From contig JAGCNW010000006.1 in the NCBI GenBank assembly GCA_017645785.1, forward strand, positions 1 through 64,000: a stretch of 64,000 nucleotides of DNA, written 5' to 3'. Position 1 is the stretch's first letter. Each line of letters opens with the position of its first letter. A program made the position numbers and the translations under genes. Source of the stretch: Treponema sp. (lineage in GTDB: Bacteria > Spirochaetota > Spirochaetia > Treponematales > Treponemataceae). This document shows positions 25,421-33,585 of the stretch, one piece after another. The notes under the pieces are model-generated. The model had not been told where the DNA came from and made no database searches. It worked only from the letters and a program-made list of their open reading frames with translations.

Positions 25421-25859
25421 CCAACTGCGCGAAAAAATAAAATTCGAAATCTCTCAAATTGACGTCCTTTTTGACAAAGCGAAAATTTTGGAAGAAAAAT
25501 GCAAGTTGCAAGAACCGGATTTTATTGAACTAAGCGCTGTTGGTTCAACATTGCATTCATATTACAATGGTTTGGAAAACATTTTTGTTCTCATCGCAAA
25601 ACAGATTGACAACGCGTCTTTATCCAGCCAGCGCTGGCACAAAGATATTTTAGACTCAATGTTTGCTCAAACTGCCACGCGCAATGCAGTATTAAATGAA
25701 AGCCTTCACGAATCGCTCTTGGATTATCTTAGCTTTCGCCATGTGTTCCGCCATTCATACGGCTACGCTCTTGATTGGGAACGCTTGTCGCCTTTGTTCT
25801 TTGGCGTATTCGAAAATTGGAAATCCGTGAAAACAAATTTACAAGAATTCATTCAATAA
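25413..25859 (+). CDS. hepT: HepT-like HEPN ribonuclease toxin
   Basis: A 148-residue all-helical protein starting at a TTG that overlaps the end of mntA, so it is translationally coupled. Near residues 108-117 it carries RHVFRHSYGY: the R-x4-H RNase motif of HEPN toxins followed by a tyrosine three residues on, the HYG-like site modified by MntA. FIELSAVGSTLHSYYNGLEN matches the DUF86-like fold. It is expected to cleave RNA and arrest growth when MntA is lost, stabilising this segment or acting in defence. The TTG start is inferred from the overlap; no other good start exists upstream. Confidence 0.8.
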   Translation: MDSQLREKIKFEISQIDVLFDKAKILEEKCKLQEPDFIELSAVGSTLHSYYNGLENIFVLIAKQIDNASLSSQRWHKDILDSMFAQTATRNAVLNESLHESLLDYLSFRHVFRHSYGYALDWERLSPLFFGVFENWKSVKTNLQEFIQ

Positions 25860-25896
25860 AAATCTCAAACCTCATATTGTCAGGAGGCAATAAAAA

Positions 25897-27198
25897 ATGT
25901 ATTGGAACCAAACAAAAGAGTGCATGGACCGCGGGGAGCTTAAGAAGCTTCAGAGCGAGCGCCTTGTAAAAATGGTAAGCTATGTTTACCACAACGTTCC
26001 CTACTACCGCGAAAAAATGCAAAAGGCCGGAGTTGAGCCGGGCGACATTCGCGGGCTTGAGGACATTGAAAAGCTGCCCTTCACCACTTACGAAGATTTG
26101 AACAAGGCCTATCCCTTTGGCTTGGCGGCCGTTCCCAAGTCGGAACTTGTGCGCGTTCACGCTTCAAGCGGAACGACGGGTAAGCCAAAAATCGCCGTCT
26201 ACACCAGGCGCGACATCGACACATGGAGCGAATGCGCCGCGCGCTGCCTTACGATGGCCGGCGTTACAAGGGATGACGTAATCCAAGTCGGCTACGGCTA
26301 CGGCTTGTTCACCGGAGGCCTTGGAGCGCATTACGGCGCCGAATACGTTGGCGCCTTGGTTTTGCCGATGTCCACTGGCAACACAAAAAAGCTCATCGAC
26401 ATGATGATTGACTGCGGCGCCACTTCAATCGCTTGCACGCCCTCGTATCTTTTGCACGTTGCCGAAGACTTGCAAAAGGCCGGCTTGGTTGACAAGATTA
26501 AATTAAAGACAGCCATTTGCGGCGCCGAGCCTTGGACCAACGAAATGCGCGCGTCTATAGAAAAGCAGCTGGGAATCAAGGCCTACGACATTTACGGCTT
26601 GACAGAAATTTTGGGTCCCGGAGTCGCCGCCGACTGCGACGCCCACGCAGGCCTTCACATTTGGGAAGACCATTTCTTGCCCGAAATCCTTGACCCGGCC
26701 ACGCTAAAGGCCGTTCCCGAAGGACAAAGCGGCGAGCTTGTAATCACGACGCTGACCAAAGAAGGCATGCCGATGATCCGCTACCGCACAAAGGACTTGA
26801 CCAGCCTAGAAACTTCAAAGTGTTCTTGCGGAAGAACGATGGCGCGCATCCAGCGATTTAAGGGCCGCACCGACGACATGCTTATCATTCGCGGCGTGAA
26901 CGTGTTCCCGTCGCAGGTTGAGGCCGCTCTTTTGACGATTGACGGAACGACGCCCCACTACATGATTATCGTTGACCGCGTTGACAACGCCGACACATTT
27001 GAAGTTCAGGTTGAAGTTGACGAGCGCTTCTTTAGCGACGAAGTTTCAAAGTTGGAAAACCTTTCAAAGCAAATCAACGCCAAGCTGCGCGAGGCCTTGG
27101 GCCTTAACGCGAAGGTCAGCCTGGTCCAGCCCAACGCGCTGGTTCATTCCGACGGAAAGACCAAGCACGTTGAAGACCGCCGCAAGTTGTATCAGTAA
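25897..27198 (+). CDS. paaK: Phenylacetate-CoA ligase
   Basis: A 433-residue AMP-forming ligase that makes phenylacetyl-CoA (or related aryl-CoA) from acid, ATP and CoA. It has the P-loop HASSGTTGKPKIAVYT (S90-K98), the YGYGLFTGG segment, DIYGLTEILGPG, RYRTKDLT and the hinge GRTDDMLIIRGVNVFPSQ, all typical of PaaK. Length is normal. AGGAGG precedes the ATG. An ACT-domain gene follows in the same operon. In anaerobes PaaK and IorAB commonly cluster and together interconvert aryl acids, aryl-CoA and arylpyruvates; here they are parted by a 4-kb insert. Confidence 0.95.
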   Translation: MYWNQTKECMDRGELKKLQSERLVKMVSYVYHNVPYYREKMQKAGVEPGDIRGLEDIEKLPFTTYEDLNKAYPFGLAAVPKSELVRVHASSGTTGKPKIAVYTRRDIDTWSECAARCLTMAGVTRDDVIQVGYGYGLFTGGLGAHYGAEYVGALVLPMSTGNTKKLIDMMIDCGATSIACTPSYLLHVAEDLQKAGLVDKIKLKTAICGAEPWTNEMRASIEKQLGIKAYDIYGLTEILGPGVAADCDAHAGLHIWEDHFLPEILDPATLKAVPEGQSGELVITTLTKEGMPMIRYRTKDLTSLETSKCSCGRTMARIQRFKGRTDDMLIIRGVNVFPSQVEAALLTIDGTTPHYMIIVDRVDNADTFEVQVEVDERFFSDEVSKLENLSKQINAKLREALGLNAKVSLVQPNALVHSDGKTKHVEDRRKLYQ

Positions 27199-27208
27199 GG
27201 AGGAAATT

Positions 27209-27628
27209 ATGTTCATTAAACAGCTTTCAATATTTTTGGAAAACAAGGGCGGCTCGCTCGGCGAAGTTCTCAAAATCTTGAGCGGCCAAAACATCAACAT
27301 CGCGTCAGCGAGCTTGGCCGACACAAACGACTTTGGCGTCCTTCGCCTTTTGGTCAGCGACTCCGACAAGGCCTACAAGGTTCTCAAGGAAAACGGCATT
27401 ACTTCCAAGATCAGCGACGTCCTTGGCGTTTGCGTTCCCAACGAAACCGGCGGCTTTTCCAAAGTGGTCCAATTGATTCTTGACGCCGGCTTGAACATCA
27501 GATACATCTACGGCCTGTCCGTCCAAAACAACGGCGCCAACATCGTAATGAAAACCGACGACTTGGACAAAACAGTTTCAATCCTAAAATCCGCCGGCGT
27601 CAAGTTGCTGGAGCAAAGCGAGTTGTAA
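27209..27628 (+). CDS. ACT-domain amino acid-binding protein
   Basis: A 139-residue protein with two tandem ACT domains: FIKQLSIFLENKGGSLGEVLKILSGQNINI at 2-31 and GFSKVVQLILDAGLNIRYIYG in the second half. ACT domains bind amino acids and regulate enzymes. This type of stand-alone double-ACT protein regularly follows paaK and iorAB in anaerobes and probably senses aromatic amino acids or adjusts PaaK/IOR activity, though no direct demonstration is known to me. Start chosen at the ATG after AAGGAGG; a longer frame overlaps paaK. Confidence 0.88.
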   Translation: MFIKQLSIFLENKGGSLGEVLKILSGQNINIASASLADTNDFGVLRLLVSDSDKAYKVLKENGITSKISDVLGVCVPNETGGFSKVVQLILDAGLNIRYIYGLSVQNNGANIVMKTDDLDKTVSILKSAGVKLLEQSEL

Positions 27629-27656
27629 AAAAACACTTCTATAGAACAGCCTATCA

Positions 27657-27688
27657 CGCCCCTCCCTAGACCGGTGGGGCGATTTTTT
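27657..27688 (+). terminator. Intrinsic terminator after paaK-ACT
   Basis: CGCCCC (27657-27662) pairs with GGGGCG (27676-27681) and is followed by ATTTTTT, a standard rho-independent terminator. Confidence 0.85.
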
Positions 27689-27756
27689 ACCGCAAAAATA
27701 CCGAACAAAACACCACAAAAACACGCAATAAAATACCGCAAAAATACCAAATGATA

Positions 27757-27803
27757 TTGCACAAAAACACCAAATGATTTATAATGATTTATAATGATTT
27801 ATG
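27757..27803 (+). promoter_or_regulatory. Promoter with tandem 10-bp repeats carrying the -10 box
   Basis: TTGCAC (27757-27762) and TATAAT (27780-27785) are 17 bases apart. The -10 lies in a run of three 10-bp repeats (AATGATTTAT type, 27773-27802) that supplies a second TATAAT at 27790-27795. Copy-number change would add or remove -10 boxes. Upstream, a 15-base direct repeat (TACCGCAAAAATACC) occurs at 27688-27702 and 27733-27747. Confidence 0.6.
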
Positions 27804-27813
27804 CGAGGTTTTT

Positions 27814-29100
27814 ATGGACTATAAAAAACGATTGCAGGAAAAAGAACTTGCGTTCCGCCTAGAATGCAGTGGAGCCGTTTTGATTGAAGGCCCCAAATGG
27901 TGCGGAAAAACGACCATAGCGGAACAACAGGCAAAAAGCGTCATAAAAATGCAAAATCCCGACAAACGCGAAGGCTACCTGCAAACAGCCGCGACAAAAC
28001 CGTCTCTGCTGCTTTTGGGCGACAATCCTCGCCTTATTGACGAATGGCAGGAGGCGCCGGTTCTTTGGGATGCCGTTAGAACCTCGGTGGACGAACGGCA
28101 AAAGACAGGCCTATACATTCTTACCGGCTCAAATTCCGTTGACAAATCAAAAATAAAACATTCCGGCACAGGCCGCATAGCGCGAATGCGGCTTGAAACC
28201 ATGAGTCTTTTTGAAACAGAAGAATCCAACGGAACAGTTTCCCTCTCTGAATTGTTCAAGAAGCCCAAAAAAAACATAGAGGCAAAATCAGACCTTGAAG
28301 TTGAGCAAATAATTTTTGCCGCGTGCAGAGGGGGCTGGCCTGGATTCCTTTCGCGAAAATCCGACCGCGCAAAATTGCAAATCGCAAGAGATTACATAGA
28401 CAGCGTTTGCGAAACCGACATTTCCACTGTAGACGGCGTAAAACGAAACCCATCTTGGGCCGCGCAAATTTTGCGTTCTTATTCAAGAAACATTTCCACA
28501 CTGGCAAAAACGAGCAACATTTTGCAAGACGTTGTTTCCGCTTCGGAAGCCATTTCTCAAAACACGCTTGATTCGTATATTCAAGCGTTTGAAAAGCTTT
28601 TCCTTATCCAAGACATCGAAGCCTGGTGTCCTTCCATAAGATCCGCAACAGCGATACGTTCAGGAAAAAAGCGCGGCTTTTGCGACCCTTCTGTCGCGGT
28701 CGCGGCGCTTGGACTTAATCCCGATTATTACATGACAGATCTGCAGTCATTTGGATTTGTCTTTGAAAGCCTTTGCATGAGAGACTTGCGGGCATACAGC
28801 GCCGCAGCGGGCGGAAAAATTTCATACTACCACGACAGGTACAATCTTGAAGCTGACTGTGTTCTGCATCTTCGCGACGGACGATACGCTCTGATAGAAT
28901 TCAAGCTTGGGGGCCACGAAATAGAAGAAGCCAGCAAACACTTGTTGGAAATAAAAAAACTAGTCATCGAATACAACAAAAAAAGCGCGGCCCCCAAATT
29001 GCGCGAGCCGGATTTGTTGATTGTACTTACAGGCACGGAATTCGCCTACCGCAGAAAAGACGGCGTTTTTGTCATCCCGCTGGGATGCTTGCGGGATTAG
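27814..29100 (+). CDS. AAA+ ATPase with DUF4143 domain
   Basis: A 428-residue protein of the ATP_bind (AAA_14) plus DUF4143 type. P-loop GPKWCGKTT lies near residue 28-36; the Walker B-like PRLIDEWQEAPVLWDAVR follows, then YILTGSNS and the arginine-rich GTGRIARMRLETMSLFE. The C-terminal DUF4143 resembles a PD-(D/E)XK nuclease: EADCVLHLRDGRYALIEFKLG carries D, E and K at suitable spacing. Such proteins are numerous accessory ATPases with unproved role, possibly defence or mobility. Start at the ATG at 27814 with GAGG five bases upstream. Confidence 0.85.
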   Translation: MDYKKRLQEKELAFRLECSGAVLIEGPKWCGKTTIAEQQAKSVIKMQNPDKREGYLQTAATKPSLLLLGDNPRLIDEWQEAPVLWDAVRTSVDERQKTGLYILTGSNSVDKSKIKHSGTGRIARMRLETMSLFETEESNGTVSLSELFKKPKKNIEAKSDLEVEQIIFAACRGGWPGFLSRKSDRAKLQIARDYIDSVCETDISTVDGVKRNPSWAAQILRSYSRNISTLAKTSNILQDVVSASEAISQNTLDSYIQAFEKLFLIQDIEAWCPSIRSATAIRSGKKRGFCDPSVAVAALGLNPDYYMTDLQSFGFVFESLCMRDLRAYSAAAGGKISYYHDRYNLEADCVLHLRDGRYALIEFKLGGHEIEEASKHLLEIKKLVIEYNKKSAAPKLREPDLLIVLTGTEFAYRRKDGVFVIPLGCLRD

Positions 29101-29104
29101 AAAA

Positions 29105-29128
29105 GCCCGCAAGAAACTTGCGGGTTTA
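29105..29128. terminator. Bidirectional terminator between convergent genes
   Basis: CCCGCAAG (29106-29113) and CTTGCGGG (29117-29124) with a 3-base loop; short T-tracts lie on both sides (TTT on the plus strand, CTTTT on the minus strand). Confidence 0.7.
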
Positions 29129-29133
29129 AAAAT

Positions 29134-29664
29134 TTACATGTTTTTCAACAATTTCGCTTTTTGCTCCGCGAACTCTTCATCTGTAAGAATTCCCTTTTCT
29201 TTTAATACGGCAAGTTTTTCCAATTGGGAGGCAACGTCTTCCGAACTGTTGGAACTAGCTTTTGCGGAAGACTTTTTTGCGCCTCTGAATTCATTTTCAG
29301 CACGGGTGAAAACTTCCTCAATGCCATTCTTAACCGTTTTCTTTTGATAAAGATAAAACACAATTGGTATCAGCCAAGCGACAGTTGTGAAAAGACCACA
29401 AAGTAAAAATATCCAAAACCAAACAGACGGCTTGTATTCAACATTCGCGACCAAAAGCGTGTCGTCGTCTTTCGGTTTGATTTCAACAACTGTCGTATCT
29501 TTTCTGTTGATTGAACCAAATGTCGGATTTATAAGTTCAACAGTCAAGATGCCGCTATTGTAATTTACAGCGTTCGAATCCTTTCTAAAAGAATCTTCCA
29601 AAAACTTTGCGATTTCTTCTCCAGACGCTTTTGTCTGAAATCTTCTGCTAACGTCAAATTTCAT
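29134..29664 (-). CDS. Membrane protein with C-terminal SHOCT domain
   Basis: A 176-residue protein. Residues 1-78 are a soluble segment, two hydrophobic helices follow (VWFWIFLLCGLFTTVAWLI and VFYLY), and the C-terminus ends in a SHOCT domain: EKLAVLKEKGILTDEEFAEQK. SHOCT motifs are short helical oligomerisation or peptide-binding modules. Function unknown. GGAG precedes the ATG. It lies 13 bases downstream of another small membrane protein in a two-gene operon opposite an XRE regulator. Confidence 0.7.
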   Translation of the reverse strand: MKFDVSRRFQTKASGEEIAKFLEDSFRKDSNAVNYNSGILTVELINPTFGSINRKDTTVVEIKPKDDDTLLVANVEYKPSVWFWIFLLCGLFTTVAWLIPIVFYLYQKKTVKNGIEEVFTRAENEFRGAKKSSAKASSNSSEDVASQLEKLAVLKEKGILTDEEFAEQKAKLLKNM

Positions 29665-29677
29665 TTTTCTATTTCTC

Positions 29678-30052
29678 CTATAGTCCCGCGCTTGTCAAAA
29701 TCTTTTTTTGTTCGTCATCTTCAACAACGTATCCTTCGGCCAAACGCTTCTTGATAAAGTTGAAAAAATAGTTTTTATTAAAAATAAAATTAAGTGCAAG
29801 AACCCCGCACAAAGCCAAAAAGCCGACAATCGAGCTTATTGTAAAAAAAGCGCAAGCGATGAAAATCAAAGCAAACAAACCAAAACCTTTAAACACATCC
29901 TTCCAGTCTGTCGGTTTCACGCGGAACGCAGGCATCCCCCAAAATATTCCAAGCGCCGCAACTATTGGGGACTGCTTGATTTCCTTTGGACACTTCACAA
30001 TGATGTCCTTTGCGCCTTCTTTTTTTAGAGTTATTTCAACATCTTTCGCCAT
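29678..30052 (-). CDS. Small membrane protein of unknown function
   Basis: A 124-residue protein. Residues 1-50 look soluble (KDVEITLKKEGAKDIIVKCP, then PIVAALGIFWGMPAFRV), followed by two hydrophobic helices (LFALIFIACAFFTISSIVGF and LALCGVLALNFIF) and a charged tail. I use the ATG at 30052, preceded by GGAGG; the longer frame lacks a site. No known domain. It is the first gene of the two-gene operon with the SHOCT protein. Confidence 0.65.
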   Translation of the reverse strand: MAKDVEITLKKEGAKDIIVKCPKEIKQSPIVAALGIFWGMPAFRVKPTDWKDVFKGFGLFALIFIACAFFTISSIVGFLALCGVLALNFIFNKNYFFNFIKKRLAEGYVVEDDEQKKILTSAGL

Positions 30053-30147
30053 AGTTTTTACCTCCACTTTTGGCAACTTTCGACAATATCATTATATCAA
30101 AAACAATGGTATTGTCGCTAGTATAGAATAACCGATATTAGCATATT

Positions 30148-30181
30148 TTGTCAACACATAATATTGTCATATAATTTTCTT
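30148..30181 (+). promoter_or_regulatory. Promoter giving a leaderless XRE mRNA
   Basis: TTGTCA (30148-30153) and TATAAT (30170-30175) are 16 bases apart and the -10 ends six bases before the ATG at 30182. Several GACAATA/TATTGTC half-sites lie in 30082-30170, between this gene and the divergent membrane genes, and may be operators. Confidence 0.6.
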
Positions 30182-30550
30182 ATGCCAGACAGAACAGAAG
30201 AAAATGAAGAAATAAAAGCGCTGAGAAAAATACTTTCAGACAATATTCGCTTTTATAGAAAAGAACTTCACCTTACTCAAGAAGCGCTTGCCGAAGCTGC
30301 CGACATTTCTCTTTCATACCTCGCTGACATAGAGCACTGCAAAACTTGGATTAGCGACAAAACTTTGTTAAAACTCTCAAAAGCTCTTCACAAAACGCCA
30401 TTTGAATTATTCGCTGAAAACGATTTGGAATCAGAAAAAACAAATATAAAAAAAATTTCAGATATTATTTATGAAGAGAAAAGAGCGCTTTTAAAAAATG
30501 TCAGCGAGATATGCGATAAATCAATACAAAAAATTATGAAGGTTAAATAA
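30182..30550 (+). CDS. XRE-family HTH regulator
   Basis: A 122-residue protein with an XRE domain at about residues 15-72 (NIRFYRKELHLTQEALAEAA, LSYLADIEHCKTWISDKTLL) and a helical C-terminus. The ATG at 30182 is used because an upstream TTG would lie inside the promoter. It is divergent from the two-gene membrane operon, which it probably controls. It is similar in length and layout to the regulators at 398-691 and 24739-25065, suggesting related modules. Confidence 0.8.
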   Translation: MPDRTEENEEIKALRKILSDNIRFYRKELHLTQEALAEAADISLSYLADIEHCKTWISDKTLLKLSKALHKTPFELFAENDLESEKTNIKKISDIIYEEKRALLKNVSEICDKSIQKIMKVK

Positions 30551-30611
30551 AACGGCTCGCGCGTTTGAGGCGGATCTTCTTATTCTGTTTCCAGTTGCAT
30601 ATTTCTCAAAA

Positions 30612-32057
30612 TTACTTCTTGTAAAACTCCGGGAAGAAGAAAATAATCATCGTGTACAATTCCAAACGGCCGGCGAGCATGGCGAACATGTACCAGCCCT
30701 TGAGAGCGGCGGGCAAAAAGCCGTAGTTGCAGGACGGGCCAAGGGCGCCAAAAGCCGGACCTACGTTTCCCACCATGCTAAGGGATCCCGTGAATGCGGT
30801 CGTCAAATCCAAATTCGCGGCGGCTCCAAAAAGAGTGGTGACGACAATCAAAAGCAAATACAAGGTCATAAAGGCGGCCACGTTAAAAACGATGTCCTTG
30901 CGGCCGGCGCGGTTGTTCAAGCGGACGCTGAACACTCCATGCGGGTGCAGGGTCTTCAAAAACTCGTTGTTGGCCTGTTTTGCAAAAATTACCCAGCGGA
31001 TGATTTTTACGCCGCCGCTTGTCGAACCAGAGCAGCCGCCAGTAAAGAACAAGAAGAAAATAAAGGCTTGCGCCAAAGGCGGCCAAAAAGTGTAGTCCGT
31101 CGTGGCAAAGCCGGTAGTAGAAATTATCGTCGCAGTTTGGAACGAAGAAAAGCGCAGCGACTTTAAGAAGCCGCCGTAATGCTGCAAGTTGGCGAATGTG
31201 ATTCCAAAAATAAAAATAAAAATCAATGCGATGTAAACTTTAAATTCCGTGTTGTCGCGAATCTCCTGGATTTTTCCAGAAAGCAAATAAAAGTAAAGCG
31301 TAAAGTTGATTCCGGCCAAAAACATAAAGACCGTGCAAATCGCGTCGATGGCGACGGAGTTGTAGGCGCCGATGCTTGCGTTCCTGTTGCTAAAGCCGCC
31401 CGTTCCTACAGTGGAAAAGGAATGTAAGAGCGCGTCGTAAAAACTCATTCCCGCGATTTTTAAAAGAACAAGCTCCAGGCAAGTGAACAAAATGTAAATC
31501 GTCCAAAGCGCCTTTGCGGTGTTTGTGATTTTTGGAGTGAACTTTCCTTTTTCGGGACCGGTGGTTTCGGCCTTGATGAGCTGAAAGCCGCCAACGCCCA
31601 AAAGCGGAAAAAGCGCCACGGTAAGCGCGACGATTCCCATGCCGCCAAGCCAGTGCGTTTCGGTGCGCCAAAGCGCGATCGATTTTGGAAGGCGTTCAAC
31701 ATCGCTCAAAATTGTAGCGCCGGTCGTCGTAAAGCCAGAGACGCTTTCCCAAAGCGCGTCGATGTAATTTGGAATCGAGCGGCTTACATAAAATGGAATC
31801 GAGCCAAAGACGCTGGCGCAAATCCAAGCGAATGCGACGACCACAAAGGCGCCGCGCGTTGACAACATTATTTTCTTTTTTTTGCCAGCGACAAAAAAGA
31901 TAAGCGCAAGCGTGATGGCGACTGCCATCGGAACCAAAAATGCCGGCAAGACGCTGTACTCTTTGTAACAAAGCGCGGCGGCCACAGGAAAAACAAAAGT
32001 CGCGGCTATGATTCCCAAAATTGAAAATTCAATTCTCAAAAAAGAAAACAAGCTCAT
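30612..32057 (-). CDS. trkH: Trk-type potassium uptake channel, TrkH
   Basis: A 481-residue polytopic membrane protein of the TrkH/KtrB superfamily. P-loop-like segments with conserved glycines are visible: WESVSGFTTTGATIL, FSTVGTGGFSNRNA, TATIISTTGFATTDYTFW and GNVGPAFGALGPS, the four selectivity-filter repeats, plus GGCSGSTSGGVKIIR, the K+ transporter signature. It overlaps trkA by four bases (ATGA), so the channel and its NAD-binding regulator are made together. Length is normal for TrkH. It ends shortly after the XRE gene on the other strand. Confidence 0.93.
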   Translation of the reverse strand: MSLFSFLRIEFSILGIIAATFVFPVAAALCYKEYSVLPAFLVPMAVAITLALIFFVAGKKKKIMLSTRGAFVVVAFAWICASVFGSIPFYVSRSIPNYIDALWESVSGFTTTGATILSDVERLPKSIALWRTETHWLGGMGIVALTVALFPLLGVGGFQLIKAETTGPEKGKFTPKITNTAKALWTIYILFTCLELVLLKIAGMSFYDALLHSFSTVGTGGFSNRNASIGAYNSVAIDAICTVFMFLAGINFTLYFYLLSGKIQEIRDNTEFKVYIALIFIFIFGITFANLQHYGGFLKSLRFSSFQTATIISTTGFATTDYTFWPPLAQAFIFFLFFTGGCSGSTSGGVKIIRWVIFAKQANNEFLKTLHPHGVFSVRLNNRAGRKDIVFNVAAFMTLYLLLIVVTTLFGAAANLDLTTAFTGSLSMVGNVGPAFGALGPSCNYGFLPAALKGWYMFAMLAGRLELYTMIIFFFPEFYKK

Positions 32058-33496
32058 TTTGTTTCCGCTCCAAAAAGCTTAAGAAGCTTTTCCGTTTCTT
32101 CCGCAAGAGTGATGATTATCAATTGGTCGTTGGCGTCAAGAGTCGTGCTTCCGACAGGGATGACGTAATTTTGCGAGCCGGCCTTTTTCTCAAGCATTAC
32201 AAGGAAGGCGCCGGGGTTCGCGATGTCAAGCAAAGTCTTTCCGACAAGTTTTGAACTTGGCGACAAAACGCATTCTACAATTTCCAGCTGGCCTTCGGAG
32301 ACGGTGTGGATTCCGGTGACGCTCTTTCCGCGCAAGTGGCTCATGATCGAGTCTACTACCGTGTCTCTCAAAGGAACGGGAACGTCAACGCCAAGCTTGC
32401 GCGCGATTTGCGCGAAGGTTGAGCTTTCTACCAAGCTTACTGAGCGGCCTACGCCGAGAGATTCCAAGTAAGCTGCGACAACCATGTTCAATTCGCGGTT
32501 GTGGGTGGCGCAAATTACCAAGTCGTATTCGGTCAAGCCCTCTTCGCGCAAAAAACTTTCGTCGGTGATGTCGCCTTTAAATACGCGCGCGTTGGGATAG
32601 CGCTCGCTGGCTTCTTTTGTATAAGCGTCATCTTGGTCTACAATCGCAAAGTCTTTTCCGACCTTTACGCGCTTGCCAAAAAATTTTGACAAGAAGGAAT
32701 TGTCTTGCTTTTTAATCAAACGGTCCGCGATAAGGGTTCCGATGCGGCCCGCTCCAACAAGCGCGATTTTGTCCAAAGACTCAACGCTCGCTCCGCACAA
32801 AGCCAACAAATCGCCGATGTCTTCCTTGCGCGAAAGAACTCCGATGCTGTCGCCCGCGTTCAAGACAGTCGGGCCGCTGGGCAAAGAAGTTTTTTCTCCG
32901 CTTTCGACGTAGGCAATCAAGAAAGGCTTTGAAGTGAGCTTTCTGACGCTCTTCAACTGCTGGCCGGCAAGGGGCGCTCCCTGCGCGATTGTGATGCGCG
33001 AAATTTCGTATTCGGAATTTTCAAAGGTGACGACGTCGCTAACAGCGCCGCTTTCAACCGCGTGAACGACCGCTTCGGCGGCTTCGATGTCCGGGTTGAC
33101 CATAAAATCAATTCCGTAAAGGGGACGGTGCTTTCCGCTAAAAGTTTCGGCGTGCTTTTTTACGGCGGCCGCTGTGTTCATGTAATAAGAAAAATTTCTA
33201 ACGCGGGCGATTTTTAGAATGTCAGGGTAAACCGAATCGACCAAAGAGCAAGTGATCATGTTCACTTCGTCGTTGGCTGTAACGCAAACCAAGGCGTCGG
33301 CCTTTCCGATTCCGACCTCTTCCAAATTTTCAAGGTTGTTTCCGTCCATTTCCTTGACGTCGCAGTCAAGGGAGTTGGAAGCGTGGCGAACGACTTCTTC
33401 CGAGTTGTCGATAAGGACGACTTCGTTTCTTTCGTTTATAAGTTTTTTTGCCAGCTGTCGGCCTGTAAATCCGGCGCCTACGATTACGATTTTCAT
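32054..33496 (-). CDS. trkA: Trk potassium uptake regulatory protein, TrkA
   Basis: A 480-residue cytosolic ring subunit with two tandem RCK units. Each begins with a Rossmann motif: VIVGAGFTGRQLAKKL at residues 3-18 and LVGAGRIGTLIADRL near residue 246, followed by TrkA_C domains (near 150-220 and 395-475). TrkA binds NAD(H)/ATP and gates TrkH. It is the first gene of the trkA-trkH operon with a four-base overlap. A -10 box (TAGAAT) ends seven bases before the ATG, so the mRNA is probably leaderless, although GAGGG could serve as a weak ribosome binding site if transcription starts further upstream. Confidence 0.94.
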   Translation of the reverse strand: MKIVIVGAGFTGRQLAKKLINERNEVVLIDNSEEVVRHASNSLDCDVKEMDGNNLENLEEVGIGKADALVCVTANDEVNMITCSLVDSVYPDILKIARVRNFSYYMNTAAAVKKHAETFSGKHRPLYGIDFMVNPDIEAAEAVVHAVESGAVSDVVTFENSEYEISRITIAQGAPLAGQQLKSVRKLTSKPFLIAYVESGEKTSLPSGPTVLNAGDSIGVLSRKEDIGDLLALCGASVESLDKIALVGAGRIGTLIADRLIKKQDNSFLSKFFGKRVKVGKDFAIVDQDDAYTKEASERYPNARVFKGDITDESFLREEGLTEYDLVICATHNRELNMVVAAYLESLGVGRSVSLVESSTFAQIARKLGVDVPVPLRDTVVDSIMSHLRGKSVTGIHTVSEGQLEIVECVLSPSSKLVGKTLLDIANPGAFLVMLEKKAGSQNYVIPVGSTTLDANDQLIIITLAEETEKLLKLFGAETK

Positions 33497-33509
33497 GCCC
33501 TCTATTCTA
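33497..33509 (-). promoter_or_regulatory. -10 box, probable leaderless start of trkA
   Basis: On the minus strand TAGAAT (33509-33504) is seven bases from the ATG at 33496. Confidence 0.5.
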
Positions 33510-33585
33510 GCGCATTTTGGCCTATTTTGCTATAGCAAGTTGATTTAGGCCATTTTTTTTGCTAACATAGGGAACGGCTCAAAAA

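Noticed and set aside
27688-27803. CRISPR-like direct repeats
   Set aside because: The repeats are 10-15 bases with no regular spacers and no cas genes; they are promoter-associated repeats.
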